DNA from: Uranotaenia lowii | Lineage: Eukaryota > Arthropoda > Insecta > Diptera > Culicidae | NCBI RefSeq assembly: GCF_029784155.1 | Contig: NC_073691.1 | Location: forward strand, 52,186,490 to 52,250,489 | Direction: 5' to 3' | DNA: 64,000 bases | In this document: piece by piece, positions 12,112 through 24,216 of the stretch | Layout of the letters: each line of letters starts with the position of its first letter | How positions within the stretch are numbered: the stretch's first letter is position 1 | Program-made: the position numbers and the translations under genes | Notes under the pieces: model-generated | What the model was told of the DNA's origin: nothing | Seen by the model: the letters and a program-made list of their open reading frames with translations, nothing else | The model's database searches: none

Positions 12112-13400
12112 ACAACATGTTGAAAAACTTCAGAGCGATGGGTGCTGGAAAATATCTACTAAAACAAAATTGAAGTGAATCTGTGCACCCATGGTCAATA
12201 CTCATAACCATCTAACATTGGGTTACCATACGTACTCTTTTAAAGTACATGTACTTTTTATCCAGCGAAAATGAACGTACTCTTCTTTTTATGAAATTTT
12301 ATGAAATGTACTCTTTTTTATGAATGCCATTTAATCAGAAAAATGAACTTGTTTTTTTTTCAGTATATACAGTGTGTAAAGCACATCATAAACAAAAAAT
12401 ACGAAAGAAATAAAACTTACAAAAACTTTCATTAACTTATCTAAAAATCCCGTATTCAGGACTTAGAATCGTTATTTACAGTGAGAATAATAAGCGCCTT
12501 GAGGTATGCAATAAACCCTCGAACTTTTTTAAGAGTACAAAAGCAATATACTCAAATGCGTCGTAGCGCACAAATCTAATTTTGTTTGTTCAAAGGAAAT
12601 AAGTGTCAGCATAACTACTTTTCCCTCGAATAATCAAAATAGGGACATTCAGTCCCTAACGTTTATCTTTTTTTTATTTCAAAAAAAATTATGAGGAAAT
12701 TTATAATTATCACATTCGTCATACCTAAGCTTCATATCTTAAGCTTCCCAGAACCTTTTTAAACATATTTGGGCTAGCCAAATCCGGGCATTTTTAACCA
12801 AAAAACCTTGCAAAATCCGGACAATTGCAATTTTAAGACTTGGGCAATACTCGGGCAAATTTGACAAAAATCCAGGCTTTTCTCGTGAAAATTCAAGAGA
12901 AAAAGTGAAATGAGTCACATCAGCGGTATTGAATTCAAATGTTACTTTTCCAAAAAAAATGTTTGCACGTGTATTTCGATGAAAAAATCTTAAAAAATCA
13001 TACCTTATGTGAAAAATTGCAGTTAAGGTTTGGATTTTGCTTAGACTTGGATAAATCCGGAAATTTTTCTTCGATGTCTCGGCAACAGGGTCGGACCGAG
13101 CTTTTCCTGTTTTTTTTTGAAAGCAGGCAATGCTTTACCTTACCTATTACTCCCAACAAATTGGCAGCATTTGAATGATTTTAAATTACTCTGTTTTATT
13201 TTATATGGTAAAACACGATTTTCTGATAAAATTGATATTGTGTTTTAATTTTATGATAATTATTTGAAATATTCATTTTATGGTATATACGCATTCGTCA
13301 TATTATCGAACAAGTAACAAAATAATATCAAAAGAAAAAAGTTCAAAATAAAATGTTTTGAAAAATTTCTTTACCAGTCATTTTGACTGGTTACGGTCCG
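12112..13400. other. Non-coding, fragments of decayed elements
   Basis: A segment at about 12225-12330 repeats GTACTCTTT/AAGTAC words and looks like one end of an unassigned inverted-repeat element. A segment at about 12760-13100 carries AATCCGGGCATTT and AATCCGGAAA words of the family at 11593-12103. The frame at 12939-13178 falls inside this relic. Confidence 0.35.
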
Positions 13401-15470
13401 AATAGGTATGTATATGTACTCAATTTCCCGGTCTTTCTAGAGTTAAAAACGTTCTCGACTTAGTGAGAAGCCAACACCTGTGTTGTCATAATTTGTTGCA
13501 CCTCTGCATTCCCAAGAATTAAGGGTGGTTGTTATGAAGACAAATGGATTCAATTTCGATTATCCAGATGTAAGAGCTATCAAGTAAGTTGCCTTCGTTC
13601 ACTAATCACTGAGTACTGAGGATGAGTTTTTTTTTTTGCTCGAAGCCAATCTGCTCACTCAAGATCATCACGCCTAATGCATCAATCATAACCGCCCCAA
13701 CCAGGCCAGAGCACGCAAAACAAAACGAAAAAACTGAAATCCAACGATAAGAACGTGTTTTCTTCGCCCGACGAAGAATAACTGATAAATTATGCAAATC
13801 TCGTACAGGGCTGGCGTTCTAAACCGTCTCGCGCGTATGTGTGGCAAATGCGTAAATATAATAATTCGGCAGCCGTCGTTGCCTGTTTCCAGAATGTTAC
13901 TCCGTCTCCATCCTCACGGTTTCAATTTTCCCGGTTTCTCTAAATCAAAATGATTTAGGTACAACCACCTCCGCCTTGCTCCACGTGTTCAAAGTTGTTA
14001 AACTCGTCCCTGTGCTGTTACGCCTTTCTGGCTCACCAGACGTCGCTGGTGTTTAAGGTTTCAAGCTGGCAAATTCGGAAGGTAGCTTGAATGATACTTA
14101 TTTTAGCTGGAAAAGAAACTGTCCCAGGCTATCAATTTAAATTATTTCTTCATTTGCCTTTCTGCGCTGGGTGGAAAATCTCCAGACCGATTGTCATTCG
14201 TTCTGATTAGGCAACCGGGTCCCACACACCACTTCCCTTAGATCCGCATCTACCGGATTTCAATTTGAGTGACAGACACCAGTCGCATGAAACTTTGGAC
14301 GGAAAAATTATTAGCCAGTACAATCACACCAGATTGTTGCGCAATTAGATTTTCAGCTTCACTTTGGGTGGTTGGTCGTCGTTGTTGCTAACTCCAAATC
14401 GGTACCACATCACCTTGTTCATATCTGTCTGCTCATATATGCATACAGAGTGGACTAAATTATGCAGATAACATCCCCAGTCACTTGTCACTTGGTTTGG
14501 TTTTGTTTCACTCAAATCGAGAACTCCGGAGACCTACCCTTGGTCGCGAGCGAGGGATACTAACCTTCTAAACGGCCCGACGATCTAAAACAGACTGACT
14601 GACTGACTTGATCGAAGCTGGATCGGAACGACTAGAACTAGGGGCTGGCTGGGCAGGGTCGCCAATTGAATTCTCAATCGGTTGTTATCTCCCTCGGTTT
14701 CGGCGTTGCCATTCAGCTCAAGTTCGAACCGAAGCGCTTATTTCGGCGAGCTGTTATCAGGCCCGGTTTCAGTAGGTACGTTCGTGTTAGTTTTAGATCA
14801 CTTTCGGCTAGCTGTTATCTCCCCGTGAGTTACTGGATCAAAACAAAATCCAATCCACGAAAGAACGATAGACGGCGTAGGTAGTATAGAGAGAATGATC
14901 AAAACAAACGCGCTTGTTGTTACCTCAGCTCAACTAGCCTAGCTTCAGATATAGTTCTTAATGGCGTAGCTTGTCGTCATTAGTTGTTATACCCTCTGTA
15001 TAACTACATAGCTACTAAGTACCTATTGCGTGAACTGGAAAAAGTCCGTGACGCTCAGTAATGTTCGCTTAGATAGACCGACAAGACAGACAGCGTGAGA
15101 GATGTAGGTAGATTGACGGGAAGGTCGTTGATTGATGTAAAAGTTGTTATGATTTGTAGCTTACAAGACTCGAGTATACAGTACCAAAAGATCCTATAGA
15201 CATAGTGAACGGTAATGGCAGTTATTTCATGGTTAAGAAAGGGAAGAAACTTTAAACCATCTCTAAAAATCTCTAATAAAAAAGTAATACCTGCAAAAAT
15301 GCATTCCATTCCAAGCACCCCTCAACTGGAGAACCGATTATTATTTTACATCATCCAACAATAAATTGCATAGCGTTAGAAAGGTTATTTCTTGAGTGTC
15401 ATTTTCCATTAAAAGATTTTCAGTTACCTTTTTTTTAGAATTGAGTATGTTATCGTTAAAATTTTGAAAA
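13401..15470. other. Repeat-poor, GC-richer stretch, possible gene 5' end or regulatory region
   Basis: This 2-kb stretch lacks the transposon marks of its neighbours and has higher GC, especially at 13800-14100 and 14500-14990. It holds a GACT microsatellite at about 14592-14611 and three TTGTTATCTCC/CTGTTATC words at 14681, 14750 and 14812. A CCCC/GTGAGT junction at about 14822 resembles a splice donor on the plus strand. No long coding frame is seen, so a promoter with a non-coding first exon is possible. This is inference from composition only. Confidence 0.3.
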
Positions 15471-15477
15471 TTTTAGT

Positions 15478-15712
15478 ATGCTTATGCTTATGCTTATGAT
15501 ACGTACACAGCCAGATCTTGTCAGCATCCCGGTGAATAGTAAAAATACATTTACTATTCATCTTATCAAGGCCGGGCCCACTGTGCAGCATTGGACGCAG
15601 AGACGACTGGAACCAGGGGAAGAAGAAACGTGGACAACAGTACCATACGTTCCCATGTTCATTTGATATTTATTCGTTGGGAGCATAGATGCTAAGATAT
15701 TTCTATGCTCCT
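15478..15712 (+). other. Small ORF bracketed by two perfect hairpins
   Basis: A 62-codon frame (15478-15666) starts with repeated ATGCTT and carries a GC-rich second half (TVQHWTQRRLEPGEEETWTT). Its middle contains a perfect 11-bp stem (15533-15543 pairing with 15550-15560, loop of 6). Just after its stop is a second perfect 10-bp stem (15680-15689 with 15702-15711). The sequence looks more like the tail or untranslated region of a retroelement than a host gene, but I cannot name the element. Confidence 0.35.
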
Positions 15713-16133
15713 TGGTGTTGGGCCTTCCTTCAAGGGATGGAAATGAGGTTTTTCTACATAGAGTCCAAAATTGAAAAATACAATAATTAAAGAAAATTCT
15801 TTAACCATTATACACTGTTCAATTCTGGATCATTGTGCCTTCATCTCAGGTCATTGACCATGGTTATAGCGCCATTGCTCGCTTTTGAAAAGATTTGAGA
15901 AGAGCAGAGAAATTATGAATATAGCACCGAAATTCTTAGAATTTTTTCCATTCTAAGATATTTTAGCGCCAAAATAGGAATATACTGTAAAGAATCGCAA
16001 AAAAAAATTGGTTTAAAAGAACTGCTACAGAATTCGGAAACGGGCCCTAACACGATTCAATCATCAACAATAAAGTCAATATTAGAGGAAAAGAGAGAGA
16101 AGCTTAGAAAAATAAATAATGGAACATTCTCAC
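15713..16133. other. Non-coding stretch
   Basis: No gene is evident. If the exon at 16134-16308 is real, this holds its downstream intron; an acceptor-like TTCTTTACAG on the minus strand ends at about 15989 and would add only about ten codons before a stop. Confidence 0.25.
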
Positions 16134-16308
16134 CAAGTTTTTCTGCTTTTTTACCATTTGATGTTTTTGCACCAATAAAGTTCCAACAAATTCCAAGCAC
16201 ATATTCCACAACGTCACGTTTAAACTGTTTTGTTCCAGGAACAAATTTACCACTTAACCCGGACATTGGATGATTTGTGTGGGATTTTTCACTTAACCCA
16301 GATGCCAT
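16134..16308 (-). CDS. Candidate exon of an unidentified small gene
   Basis: On the minus strand an ATG at 16308 opens a 58-codon frame with ordinary protein composition (MASGLSEKSHTNHPMSG..., later FKRDVVEYVLGICWNFIGAK) that reaches CTTG/GTGAGA, a plausible splice donor, at 16134. The 300 bases upstream include a GC-rich patch (16365-16430) that could be a promoter or 5' untranslated region. I do not recognise the protein. Without a convincing second exon it could be part of a decayed element. The open frame and donor are seen; gene status is inference. Confidence 0.3.
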
Positions 16309-17324
16309 ACATTTTCACAAACAGATCGCCCCAATTTCGGCAATTTTCAGATTATCCGAAAATCAAAGCAACCACACACTCACGACGCCGACGAACTGTC
16401 TGACGCTGAACGGCGGCAGAGCATCTTCATAATATTATCACTTTTTTGTTAAAAATTTCTTAGCTTTTGAGAGTCTGATGAAATAAAACCTAACAGTAAC
16501 TTGCTGATGAAACCAAACGACACTTCAACGACAATAATGCTAACGTAACAAGCGTTGATTTTATTTGAAATTTCCCGAAACCCCATGTCACATGTCACCA
16601 TGGCAACCAGTTTGCGCACTCATCACTCCCTAATAAAATTCAAACAAATTCCTGAGACACATGTCTATGGAACACATGATTGGATTGAACCTGTTTGATC
16701 GACAAATGCATCGGCTAAATATTCATTAAAACACTTTTCGCATCAAACAATGAATATCACCGGTAAACTCCATTTTCACTTTTAAATTTTGCCATTTGCT
16801 CTGGTCCCAAACCATTTCTCCCCATCTCACAACGACAAAAAAAACTGCGACAAAATACACTCATTGGACATCGTATCAAATCGCTTCACAACTTTCGAAA
16901 AAGTTCAACTCTTTTATGTTCTCACTTTAGTTCACCGATTTATTGGCTAAATCATTGTGACTTGATAAAATTTTCTCTATGTTTACTGACAAGATGATAT
17001 TCAAAACAGATAGTGGCATCTAAGGGCACGCTGGAGACAAAAAAAAACGAACCGCACCCGACGAAAGTACAACGATCTAACTTTGTAAAATTTTTTCCGT
17101 CAACAAACGTTATACCAAATTTTGAAAATTTTAGTATTAAATTAAACTGTTTTTTGCAATTATTCTTTATTTATAACATAACTTTGTCAAAAATCAAAGA
17201 TAAAATATAGCTTGAAATGGTAAAAAAAAGAAAGAATTAAAAAGCTAAAAAAAAATTAAATTTGACACATTTGTATAAATCTTTAATACGAAAGCGTAGA
17301 AAATTAAAAAAAAAAATATTGAAG
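16309..17324. other. Non-coding stretch
   Basis: No recognisable gene. A GC-rich patch (ACTCACGACGCCGACGAAC...) lies at 16378-16430. The frame at 17013-17210 is AT-rich and unremarkable. Confidence 0.3.
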
Positions 17325-18215
17325 AGAGAGCAGCTGGGGTAGGTTATGAAAAGTTCAAGAGAGATTAGAGGACAGATTTGGGAAAAATGCAATACAAGCG
17401 AGTGGAGAGGACATCTTGGAATTGTGAAATAAAGCGAGTTGAGAAGACAGTTTCGGGAAAAAAATGTAATACAAGCGTGTTGGAATTGTAACACAAAGTG
17501 AGTTGAGAGAACAGCTTTGAAAAATAAATACAATTCAAGAGAGTTATGAGGACAGCTTGGAATTGTAACACAAAGTGAGTTGAGAAGACAGCTTTGGGAA
17601 AAAATACAATTCAAGCGAGTTGAGAGAACAGCATGGTTTTGCACCACAAAGCGAATTGAGAGGACAGCTTTGGAAAAAATGTGATTCAAGCGAGTTAATT
17701 GGATAGATTGGAAATGTAACACAAAGCGACTTGAAAGAACAGCTTTGAAGAAAAAAAAAATAATTCAAGCGAGTTGAGAGGACAGCTTGGAATTGTAACA
17801 CAAAGCGAGTCAAGAAGACAGCTTTAAGGAAAAATAAAATTCAAGCGAATTGAGAGGACTGCTTGGAATTGTAACACAAAGCGAGTTGAAAGAACAGCTT
17901 TGAAGAAAAATAAATCCATTCAAGTGAGTTGAGAGGACAGCTTTGGGAAAACAATGCATTTCAAGCAAGTTGAAAGGACAGCTTGGAATTGTAACACAAA
18001 GCGAGTTGAAAGAGTTTTGAAGAAAAAAATACATTTCAAGCGTGTTGAGGACAACTTGGAATTGTTACACAAAGCGAGTTGGAAAGACAGCTTTGGGGAA
18101 AAATACAATTCAAGCGAGTTGAGAGGAGAGCTTGGAATTGTAACACAAAGTGAGTTGAGAGGACAGTTTTGGGAAAAAATGCAATTAAGGCGAGTTTAGA
18201 GGACAGCTTGGAATT
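17325..18215. repeat. 76-bp minisatellite, left array (about 12 units)
   Basis: Units of about 76 bases repeat head to tail. Each has two similar halves built on AAGCGAGTTGAGAGGACAGC, one followed by TTGGAATTGTAACACA and the other by TTTGGGAAAAAATACAA. Copies differ by point changes and small deletions. The same repeat continues at 29799-30118: the two arrays are halves of one array split by the LINE at 18216-29798. The minus-strand frames full of NSLE/SQLTLCYN runs in this region are translations of the repeat, not genes. Confidence 0.92.
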
Positions 18216-18456
18216 TATGATTTGTAATTTATTAACTTAAACGTAGCCTATCAGTTACAATGAACTATTAATTCAGGTTAAGGAAAACACTTGCGTTAAA
18301 AAAAAGTTTTGGAATGTTAATAAAATATAGGTAAGTTTCTCTCTAGTTGGCTCGGTTCAGTGCGGTCTTGAAAGTAGTAAGCGAATTAGCTTGCCTAGTT
18401 GCTAAAGGTAGGCTGTTCCCACATGAAGCTCCATACACTAGTCCTATGCTCTTCCT

Positions 18457-18856
18457 CTATGTTGTTGTATGTTGCGGGATGATGAAACATTTGACTCGAT
18501 CGTTTCTTCCTCGCTGCAGCCCTTGATCATAGCCCTGACGCATAAAGCAGCAAATGCGTCTTCGATAATTCTCCAGAAGATCGCAGCCAAGCATTAGTCT
18601 TCTGGTGCTCTCGGTAGTCTCCCTACGTTTTAGATTGAAGACAAATCTAGCTGCTGATTTTAAACACCTGAGCAGCTGGTCCTTGCATGCTACTGATAGA
18701 CCTGGGAAGTAAACTACATCGCAGTATAAAAAGATGGGAACAATAACAGATTGGACCAATTTCAGACGAATTGGGAGTTGGAGAACTGATTGAAATATAC
18801 GGAATGTTCTGATGGAGGGGAGGCTATTGACGTATACAGGTTCCGGCAATTGAACT
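18457..18856 (-). pseudogene. C-terminal remnant of the CR1-type reverse transcriptase
   Basis: The 130-residue frame (LPEPVYVNSLPSIRTFRIFQ..., RLKLVQSVIVPIFLYCDVVYF, CLKSAARFVFNLKRRE) matches the region after the polymerase palm in CR1/Jockey-superfamily ORF2 proteins, where the pattern around LxxxxxxPxxxYGxxxW is usual. It continues the ORF2 fragments at 20100-20930, but the segment with the second catalytic motif is missing at the junction with the DD37D transposon. It is inactive. Confidence 0.7.
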
Positions 18857-20105
18857 GCTACATTACTTCAACAGTAATTATTTCGTTGCACACGAAATAT
18901 TATTGAATGACCCCTCGTCGCTTTGTTTACATTAAGTCTTAGCTATCATTGGATGTAAGTGTTACTTTTGTAATCAGGTGTTATCCGGAAAAATGGATCT
19001 CGAACAGAAACGTAGCGCTGTGGTTGCCTTGTTCCTAGCTGGCAAACGGCAGAAGGATATAGTTCGTGAGCTGTCCGATATAAGTGTGTGCAGAAGTTTT
19101 GTATACCGTACAGTTAAAAGATACCTGGAGACCGGAAGTGCCAAAAAACGGTATGGTGGGGGACGCCGACCTACTGTGCTGACACCTGCCATGGCGAAGA
19201 TCGTCAAGAAGCGCCTTAAGAGAAATCTTCGTCGTAGTGCCACTAAATTGGCAGAGGATCTCAAATATAACAAATATAAACTTCAGACCAAGCCCTTCAA
19301 GATTCAAAAGGTTCAAGACCTTACGGTGAAGCAGAAATAAGAACGGGTTAAAAGAGCGAAGGCGCTGCTGAAGAGGGCCGCGGAAGGAAGGTTGAAGAAG
19401 ATCGTGTTTACCGACGCGAAACTCTTCACCGTACAGAAGTTCATGAATAAGAAGATCGACAGAGTTTGGTTGCGAGACAGACCAAGAAGCCATACCAACT
19501 TGCTGACGGCCACCCGGCGACAGAAACCAGCATCGGTGATGGTTTGGGCCGGATTCACCCGTGAAGACCGGACTCCGCTGGTTTTTGTCCCTGAAGGAAT
19601 GAAGATCAACCAAAGACATATCGGGAACTAGTTCTACAGGATGTCGTCGAACCGTGGGCATGTCAACATTTTGATTCCAGGGATGGGATTTTCCAACAGG
19701 ACTCGGCGCCGGCTCACAAATCGAAGAAAACCCAACTTCGGATTGCACAACACTTTCCAGGGTTCATTTCGAGCTCCGAGTGGCCGGCGAGTTCTCCAGA
19801 CCTGAACCCTATGGACTTCGCTGTTTGGAGTATGTTGGAGGCTGAAGTTTGCTCTAAGAAACATGAAGGTGTGGAGATCCTGAAGCCACATCTCGTGGCA
19901 GCCTGGGATAAAATACCACAAGAACACCTGCGGGCCTCATACGATGCGTTCCTCGACCGTGGTTAAACTCAAGGGCGAACAAGTCGAACTTTAACAGTGA
20001 ATTTTGAAAAAATAATTTGTTTTCAAGAGAAATTGAATGAATCTAAATTTAAAAGTTGTTGTGTTGATCAATCTATGTTTATTTCAATGTAGCACTTCAA
20101 TTGCC
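18845..20105 (+). mobile_element. DD37D (maT-like) Tc1/mariner-type transposon
   Basis: Imperfect inverted termini GGCAATTGAASTGCTACATT lie at 18845-18864 and 20086-20105 and enclose a plus-strand transposase relic. The spacing of 37 residues between the second and third Asp identifies the DD37D (maT/ITmD37D) group. It lies inside the CR1-type LINE, and host LINE sequence is missing across it, so either a deletion accompanied the insertion or the exact ends differ slightly from those given. I could not read a clean TA duplication. Confidence 0.75.
18993..19966 (+). pseudogene. Broken DD37D transposase
   Basis: The frame starts MDLEQKRSAVVALFLAGKRQ, an N-terminal HTH typical of maT elements, followed by the GRRPTVLT hook and a second HTH (SATKLAEDL). 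A TAA at 19338 stops it, and the reading resumes in the same frame with the first catalytic Asp (VFTDAKLF). A stop at 19629 and a frameshift precede the second Asp (FQQDSAPAHKS) and the third (SSPDLNPMDFAVW). The product would be about 324 residues. With two stops and a frameshift it cannot make an active transposase. Confidence 0.85.
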
Positions 20106-20930
20106 AATAAGCAGGGCACTTAAGCACGTACCTTGAGGTGTTCCATCTGTTAGAGGTTGTTCAGTTGATACCTTATTAGAACAATGTACTACCTGACACC
20201 GATTCGTGAGGAAAGATGATACGAGGTTACAGGCAGGTGACGAGAAACAAAACTCGGATATTAACTTCCTTGACAGCAAATTATGGTTGACACAGTTGAA
20301 AGCCAAGGAAAAGTCAACAAGCACCATTACCGTGCAATGATCGTTGTCAAGGTTAGTCAGGATGTCATGAGACACTTTAGCTAGAGCAGTTGTCGTTGAG
20401 TATTCTCTACGATAGCCAGATTGATAGAGGCTTGTGATATAGCTCAGTTGGCAAGTCTGTTGTCTCCTGAGCCGATGTCCGCGAGTTCAAGCGAGCCCAA
20501 GAGTAAGCATCGAACACAGTTGTACCGGATAAGTTTTTCAATAACGATCCGCCAACTGCAACGTTGATAAAGTCGCAAATGCCATAAAGATGGTAAAACG
20601 ACTATTATAGAAACAAAAAAAAGTCGATTGATGCTCAGCAAGAAGAGAAGGAGCGTGTTGATTCAGATGCTCAGTTATTTGTGCAAGTAGAACTTTTTCA
20701 AGCAGTTTAGACATGACTGGCAGTACACTTATTGGTCTGAAGTCTTTGGCAGCAATCGGATTATTTATTTTTGGAATAGGAGTCACAATGGCTTTCTTGC
20801 ATATAGATGGAAACCTTTCAGTTGCTATGATACTATTGAAAAAATGGCCTAGAACAGGTAATATGAAGGAGCAAAGCATTTTAAGGAAATTAACGGGGAT
20901 GCAGTCAAATCCAGTGGCATTAGAATGAAT
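20100..20930 (-). pseudogene. Reverse transcriptase fragments of the CR1-type LINE
   Basis: On the minus strand the palm and finger blocks are visible: NATGFDCIPVNFLK, then PIPKINNPIAAKDFRPISVL (motif 1), then after the SINE at 20429-20622 MVLVDFSLAFNCVNHNLL (motif A with the catalytic Asp in VDFSLAF), then TDGTPQGTCLSALL (motif B). The product would copy the element RNA into DNA at the target nick. Insertions and the missing motif C make it inactive. Confidence 0.8.
20429..20622 (+). mobile_element. tRNA-derived SINE, copy 1
   Basis: The head carries a perfect box A, TAGCTCAGTTGG (20440-20451), and a box-B-like GAGTTCAAGC about 32 bases on. A conserved body follows and the 3' end is ACTATTATAGAAACAAAAAAAA. 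GATTGAT flanks both sides (20419-20425 and 20626-20632), a short target duplication. The second copy of the same family is at 50448-50640 in the opposite orientation. It has no protein of its own and depends on a LINE for movement. Confidence 0.85.
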
Positions 20931-21053
20931 ATCGTAGAGATTTTTAGAGATGTCATGAACAGATGTACTTTGAAAGTTAAATTGGATGTTACTGTTGCTT
21001 GAGTAATCAGCGTCCCTTACTGGTGAATAATTACGAAACGATTGTAATAACTG

Positions 21054-22584
21054 CAGGCGCGGATCTAGAGATTGCTCTTAGGGGGGGTGATTTGGTAAAT
21101 TTTCAAAAAATATGGCTAACATTTTTTGAGTGATTGGGAAAAATAAAAACTGTGGCAGGAAGAATGATGATGATAAAAATAAAGAGAATTCAGCAGCATG
21201 TAAAAAATGTTAAAGACAATTAAAAAAAATTGTTCAAAGAATTCTGTACATCTGTTTGTGGCTGGCTTAGTCTTAGGCAAAACGCAGACAAATGTTTTTT
21301 TTTTCACTAATATGTAGTTGAATTTACGTTTATTTATCTAGTTGGAGATATGGAATGACCATTGGTTTTTCTTATCAGATTAGAAATCCATAATCAATTT
21401 AATTTTGAAAATCGTACTTCATTTATTTTCAGTCAAAAATAAATCTGTTGGTATGATATCAACTTACTCAAATAAGCATCTCTGGTTTTATAGTTATAAC
21501 TACGTCTTATTAATTTTGAAACTATTATAATATTTGAGTAAAAAATCCATTTACACAAGTTACAATTATATTCAATCGAAATATTTTCTCTTTTGAGTTC
21601 CAATTTTAATCCGTATGCTGCTTCATTACCGATCGAAACCCGTCAATGTAGACGTCAATCAAAAAACAATAAAAAACCAATAAACATTTAAAACACAAAT
21701 AAGGAAATATCTAGACAAAAATATAGATTGCTAATCATTATATTTAATTTTTTTAAAGAGGTTTGCTGAGTAGATTCTTTTTTTATATTTTATCGAATAC
21801 TTAAAGCGTTTTTTTGCTGTGGCTAACAAGATTTAATAGTAGAACAGTTTTATTAACTGCACCAGCGAGGTTGACTACAAAGAGCGGACAGACTTTACAA
21901 AAATAACCTTGCTTAGTTTGGAAAAAAACTAACAACCTCCAAAATTTTAGTTAACAAAACGTTTATGTCCGTTCAAGGATATGATCGCTTTTGAGGTTAT
22001 TTTCCCACAGTTAAAAAGTGTTACTGAAATGGTCAGGTTTATGTTACGAATATTTCTAGCCGAAAATAGAACAATTATTATAAATTTTCATCTGTGGACC
22101 CAATAATTTTTTTTTTAAGAAAACCATCAAGTATGGTAAACATGCATAAATAATAAATCACTTTATGATCAACTTTAAAATGAATGTAGGCTTCTTTCAG
22201 AAATCACTCACTATCATTAGTCACTATCAACCGACATTTCTGGTACTGGTGCCTCCATCAACTCTGGATATCGGTTAATGAAGAAAACCAATCTGCTGTC
22301 TGGCTTAGAAAATTCCTCAGGAGTGAGGTGCAAGCTTTATCCTTTTCACACGCCCGATGCCAACGCGAAGTTATACTCGCGCATACTGTTTATACTAAAT
22401 TCAAGCATATTTTTAAGCAGCTATTGAATTCTTATGCACGCGTTAAATGGTAATATCTATGTTAAGGTATTTTGACACATGAAAAAGTTATATTTAATCT
22501 AAATTGAGTTAAAAAATTGATTAATTTTTCCGCCTGGGGGGGGGGTGATCACCCCCATCACCCCCCCGTAGATCCGCGCATGAA
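21054..22584. mobile_element. hAT-like non-autonomous element with G-tract ends (1531 bp)
   Basis: The termini are CAGGCGCGGATCTAG and the complement of CATGCGCGGATCTAC, flanked by an exact 8-bp duplication AATAACTG (21046-21053 and 22585-22592). A G7-G10 run lies just inside each end, and at 22540-22560 GGGGGTGATCACCCCC forms a perfect palindrome. No transposase is seen. It interrupts ORF2 of the CR1-type LINE between the endonuclease and the reverse transcriptase. Confidence 0.85.
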
Positions 22585-22592
22585 TAACTGTA

Positions 22593-24000
22593 GATGTCTA
22601 CGGGTGAAAAAGGTATTTAGCTCGTCAATATTGATGTCTTGACTTAAATCGTTCGTTTTGGAATCGTTATGTATTCCCTCTCTACGAAGATTACACCATA
22701 GCTGTTTGACTGGTAGATCGACAGAAAAACACCTGTCTGCATAAGGTTTTTTCGCTTGGATATTAGGGTTCTTGCTCTGTCACGAACACGAGTGTAATCA
22801 ATCCACTGGGGATCTCCTTTAAACCGGTTGGGGTTACGGACGTAAAGGGAATAAGCTTAATCCCTGAGCGCAATTGCAATTTGGATGTAATGAATGAAGC
22901 TTTGTGATCGATATCATTAGTATCGAAAAAAGGTGTTAGGTCGAGTCTTTAAAAGTCAATGTGTAGTTGAGTCGTATCAATCCTTGGTGAACTGCACACT
23001 TTAACTCTTTGTGGATGTGATTTAGGTAATAATTTCATGATCTGAAATAGAGTTCGCATTAGCAGTTTTAGCTTTAGTTATATGGTGAATCAGTGATCAT
23101 GAGATTGATAGTGGTAAGACCGTGAGATTAAATGTAGTACGAATACTGTTAAGAGCGTGTAGATTGATAGAAGGTAGGTTCGATGATACATTGATATTGA
23201 AATCTCCTAATAAGTAGACTCTATCGAAATTGAATGCTTGCAGATCTGTTAAAAACTTTTCGTAGTGCTGGGCAAAGTGCGGATTAGATCCACATGGATT
23301 AAAAATGACAGCCGCACAGATGTTCAAAGAATTTAGTTTTGTTTGGACAGCTAGAAATTCGAATCTTTGGTTCGGAGGAGTAGTTGGATCATGAGTGGAT
23401 TTTAGGATAGGTGTAGCTTTAAAGCCTTTTTTAACATTCGCCGCAGCCCGTGGCGTAGAGGATAGCCTTCCAGTCTTCTAAGCCAACGGTTATGAGAACA
23501 AATCCCGGTCACGGCATACGTAGTACACTTTTTGTGGGTTGGTGGTTTTAGCATTTGTAAGATGCTAGCCATCATATCCTCGAAAGATGTACGCTTAGAG
23601 TTAAGTGAAAGGAATCTCATCGAGGAAACATTGAGTTTCATTGAGATACTGTATGTGTTTGTGTTCGTTTTAACATACAGTCCTAATCCTCCGTGCGTCC
23701 TTGAACGTCTCTCGTTTTTGGTAGCAAGTGAATGGCGTGAAAAGTTATAGGAAGGGATACGAATTGGGCCAAGAGGTGGAGATGTTTTAGCATGGTTTCA
23801 GATAACCCAAAGAAATGATACTGTACTTTATCGAGGAGGAGTTTGACTCCATCGATATGTTTTTCGAGACTACGGACATTCAAGTGGCCAATGCGCAAAT
23901 AAGGACAGTTAAAGTTAGGCATGCTTAAGAGGAGAGGAAGTCGTCGGTTCGTCAAAGTGTGTAAGGATAACTCCGGAAATGTCGGAATTTTCAGCATCGA
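22593..24000 (-). pseudogene. Endonuclease half of CR1-type ORF2
   Basis: Minus-strand fragments show the AP endonuclease-like fold expected at the start of a LINE ORF2: LRIGHLNVRSLEKHIDGVK with the conserved Asn near 23870, the catalytic Glu in FFGLSETML, and VYLLGDFNINVSS near 23200. The domain nicks target DNA to prime reverse transcription. Several frameshifts break it. Confidence 0.75.
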
Positions 24001-24216
24001 AAAATACGGATGAGTCGTTAAGACTTTCTGCCGACTTCGAGGTTTCGACTAGTTCTTTTAGATGGTCAGCATTTTTTACCGAGCATGATGTTTGAGTCGG
24101 AGAACAAGATTACGGGTACGGAAATAAGATGCAGACAGAACTTCATTTAACGTAAATCGGTAATTGAGAGGTACTCGGTTGTTAAGAGCGGATAATTACA
24201 ACTCTTCGAACTTTTT

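Noticed and set aside
17237..18108. Minus-strand frames rich in Ser, Leu and Cys (up to 161 residues)
   Set aside because: They follow the 76-bp minisatellite repeat and shift frame with each unit's indels.
17325..18215. Possible CRISPR array
   Set aside because: Repeats are contiguous with no unique spacers, the genome is eukaryotic and no cas-like gene is present.
19035..19748. 237-residue minus-strand frame
   Set aside because: It is the complement of the DD37D transposase pseudogene, whose plus-strand motifs are unmistakable.
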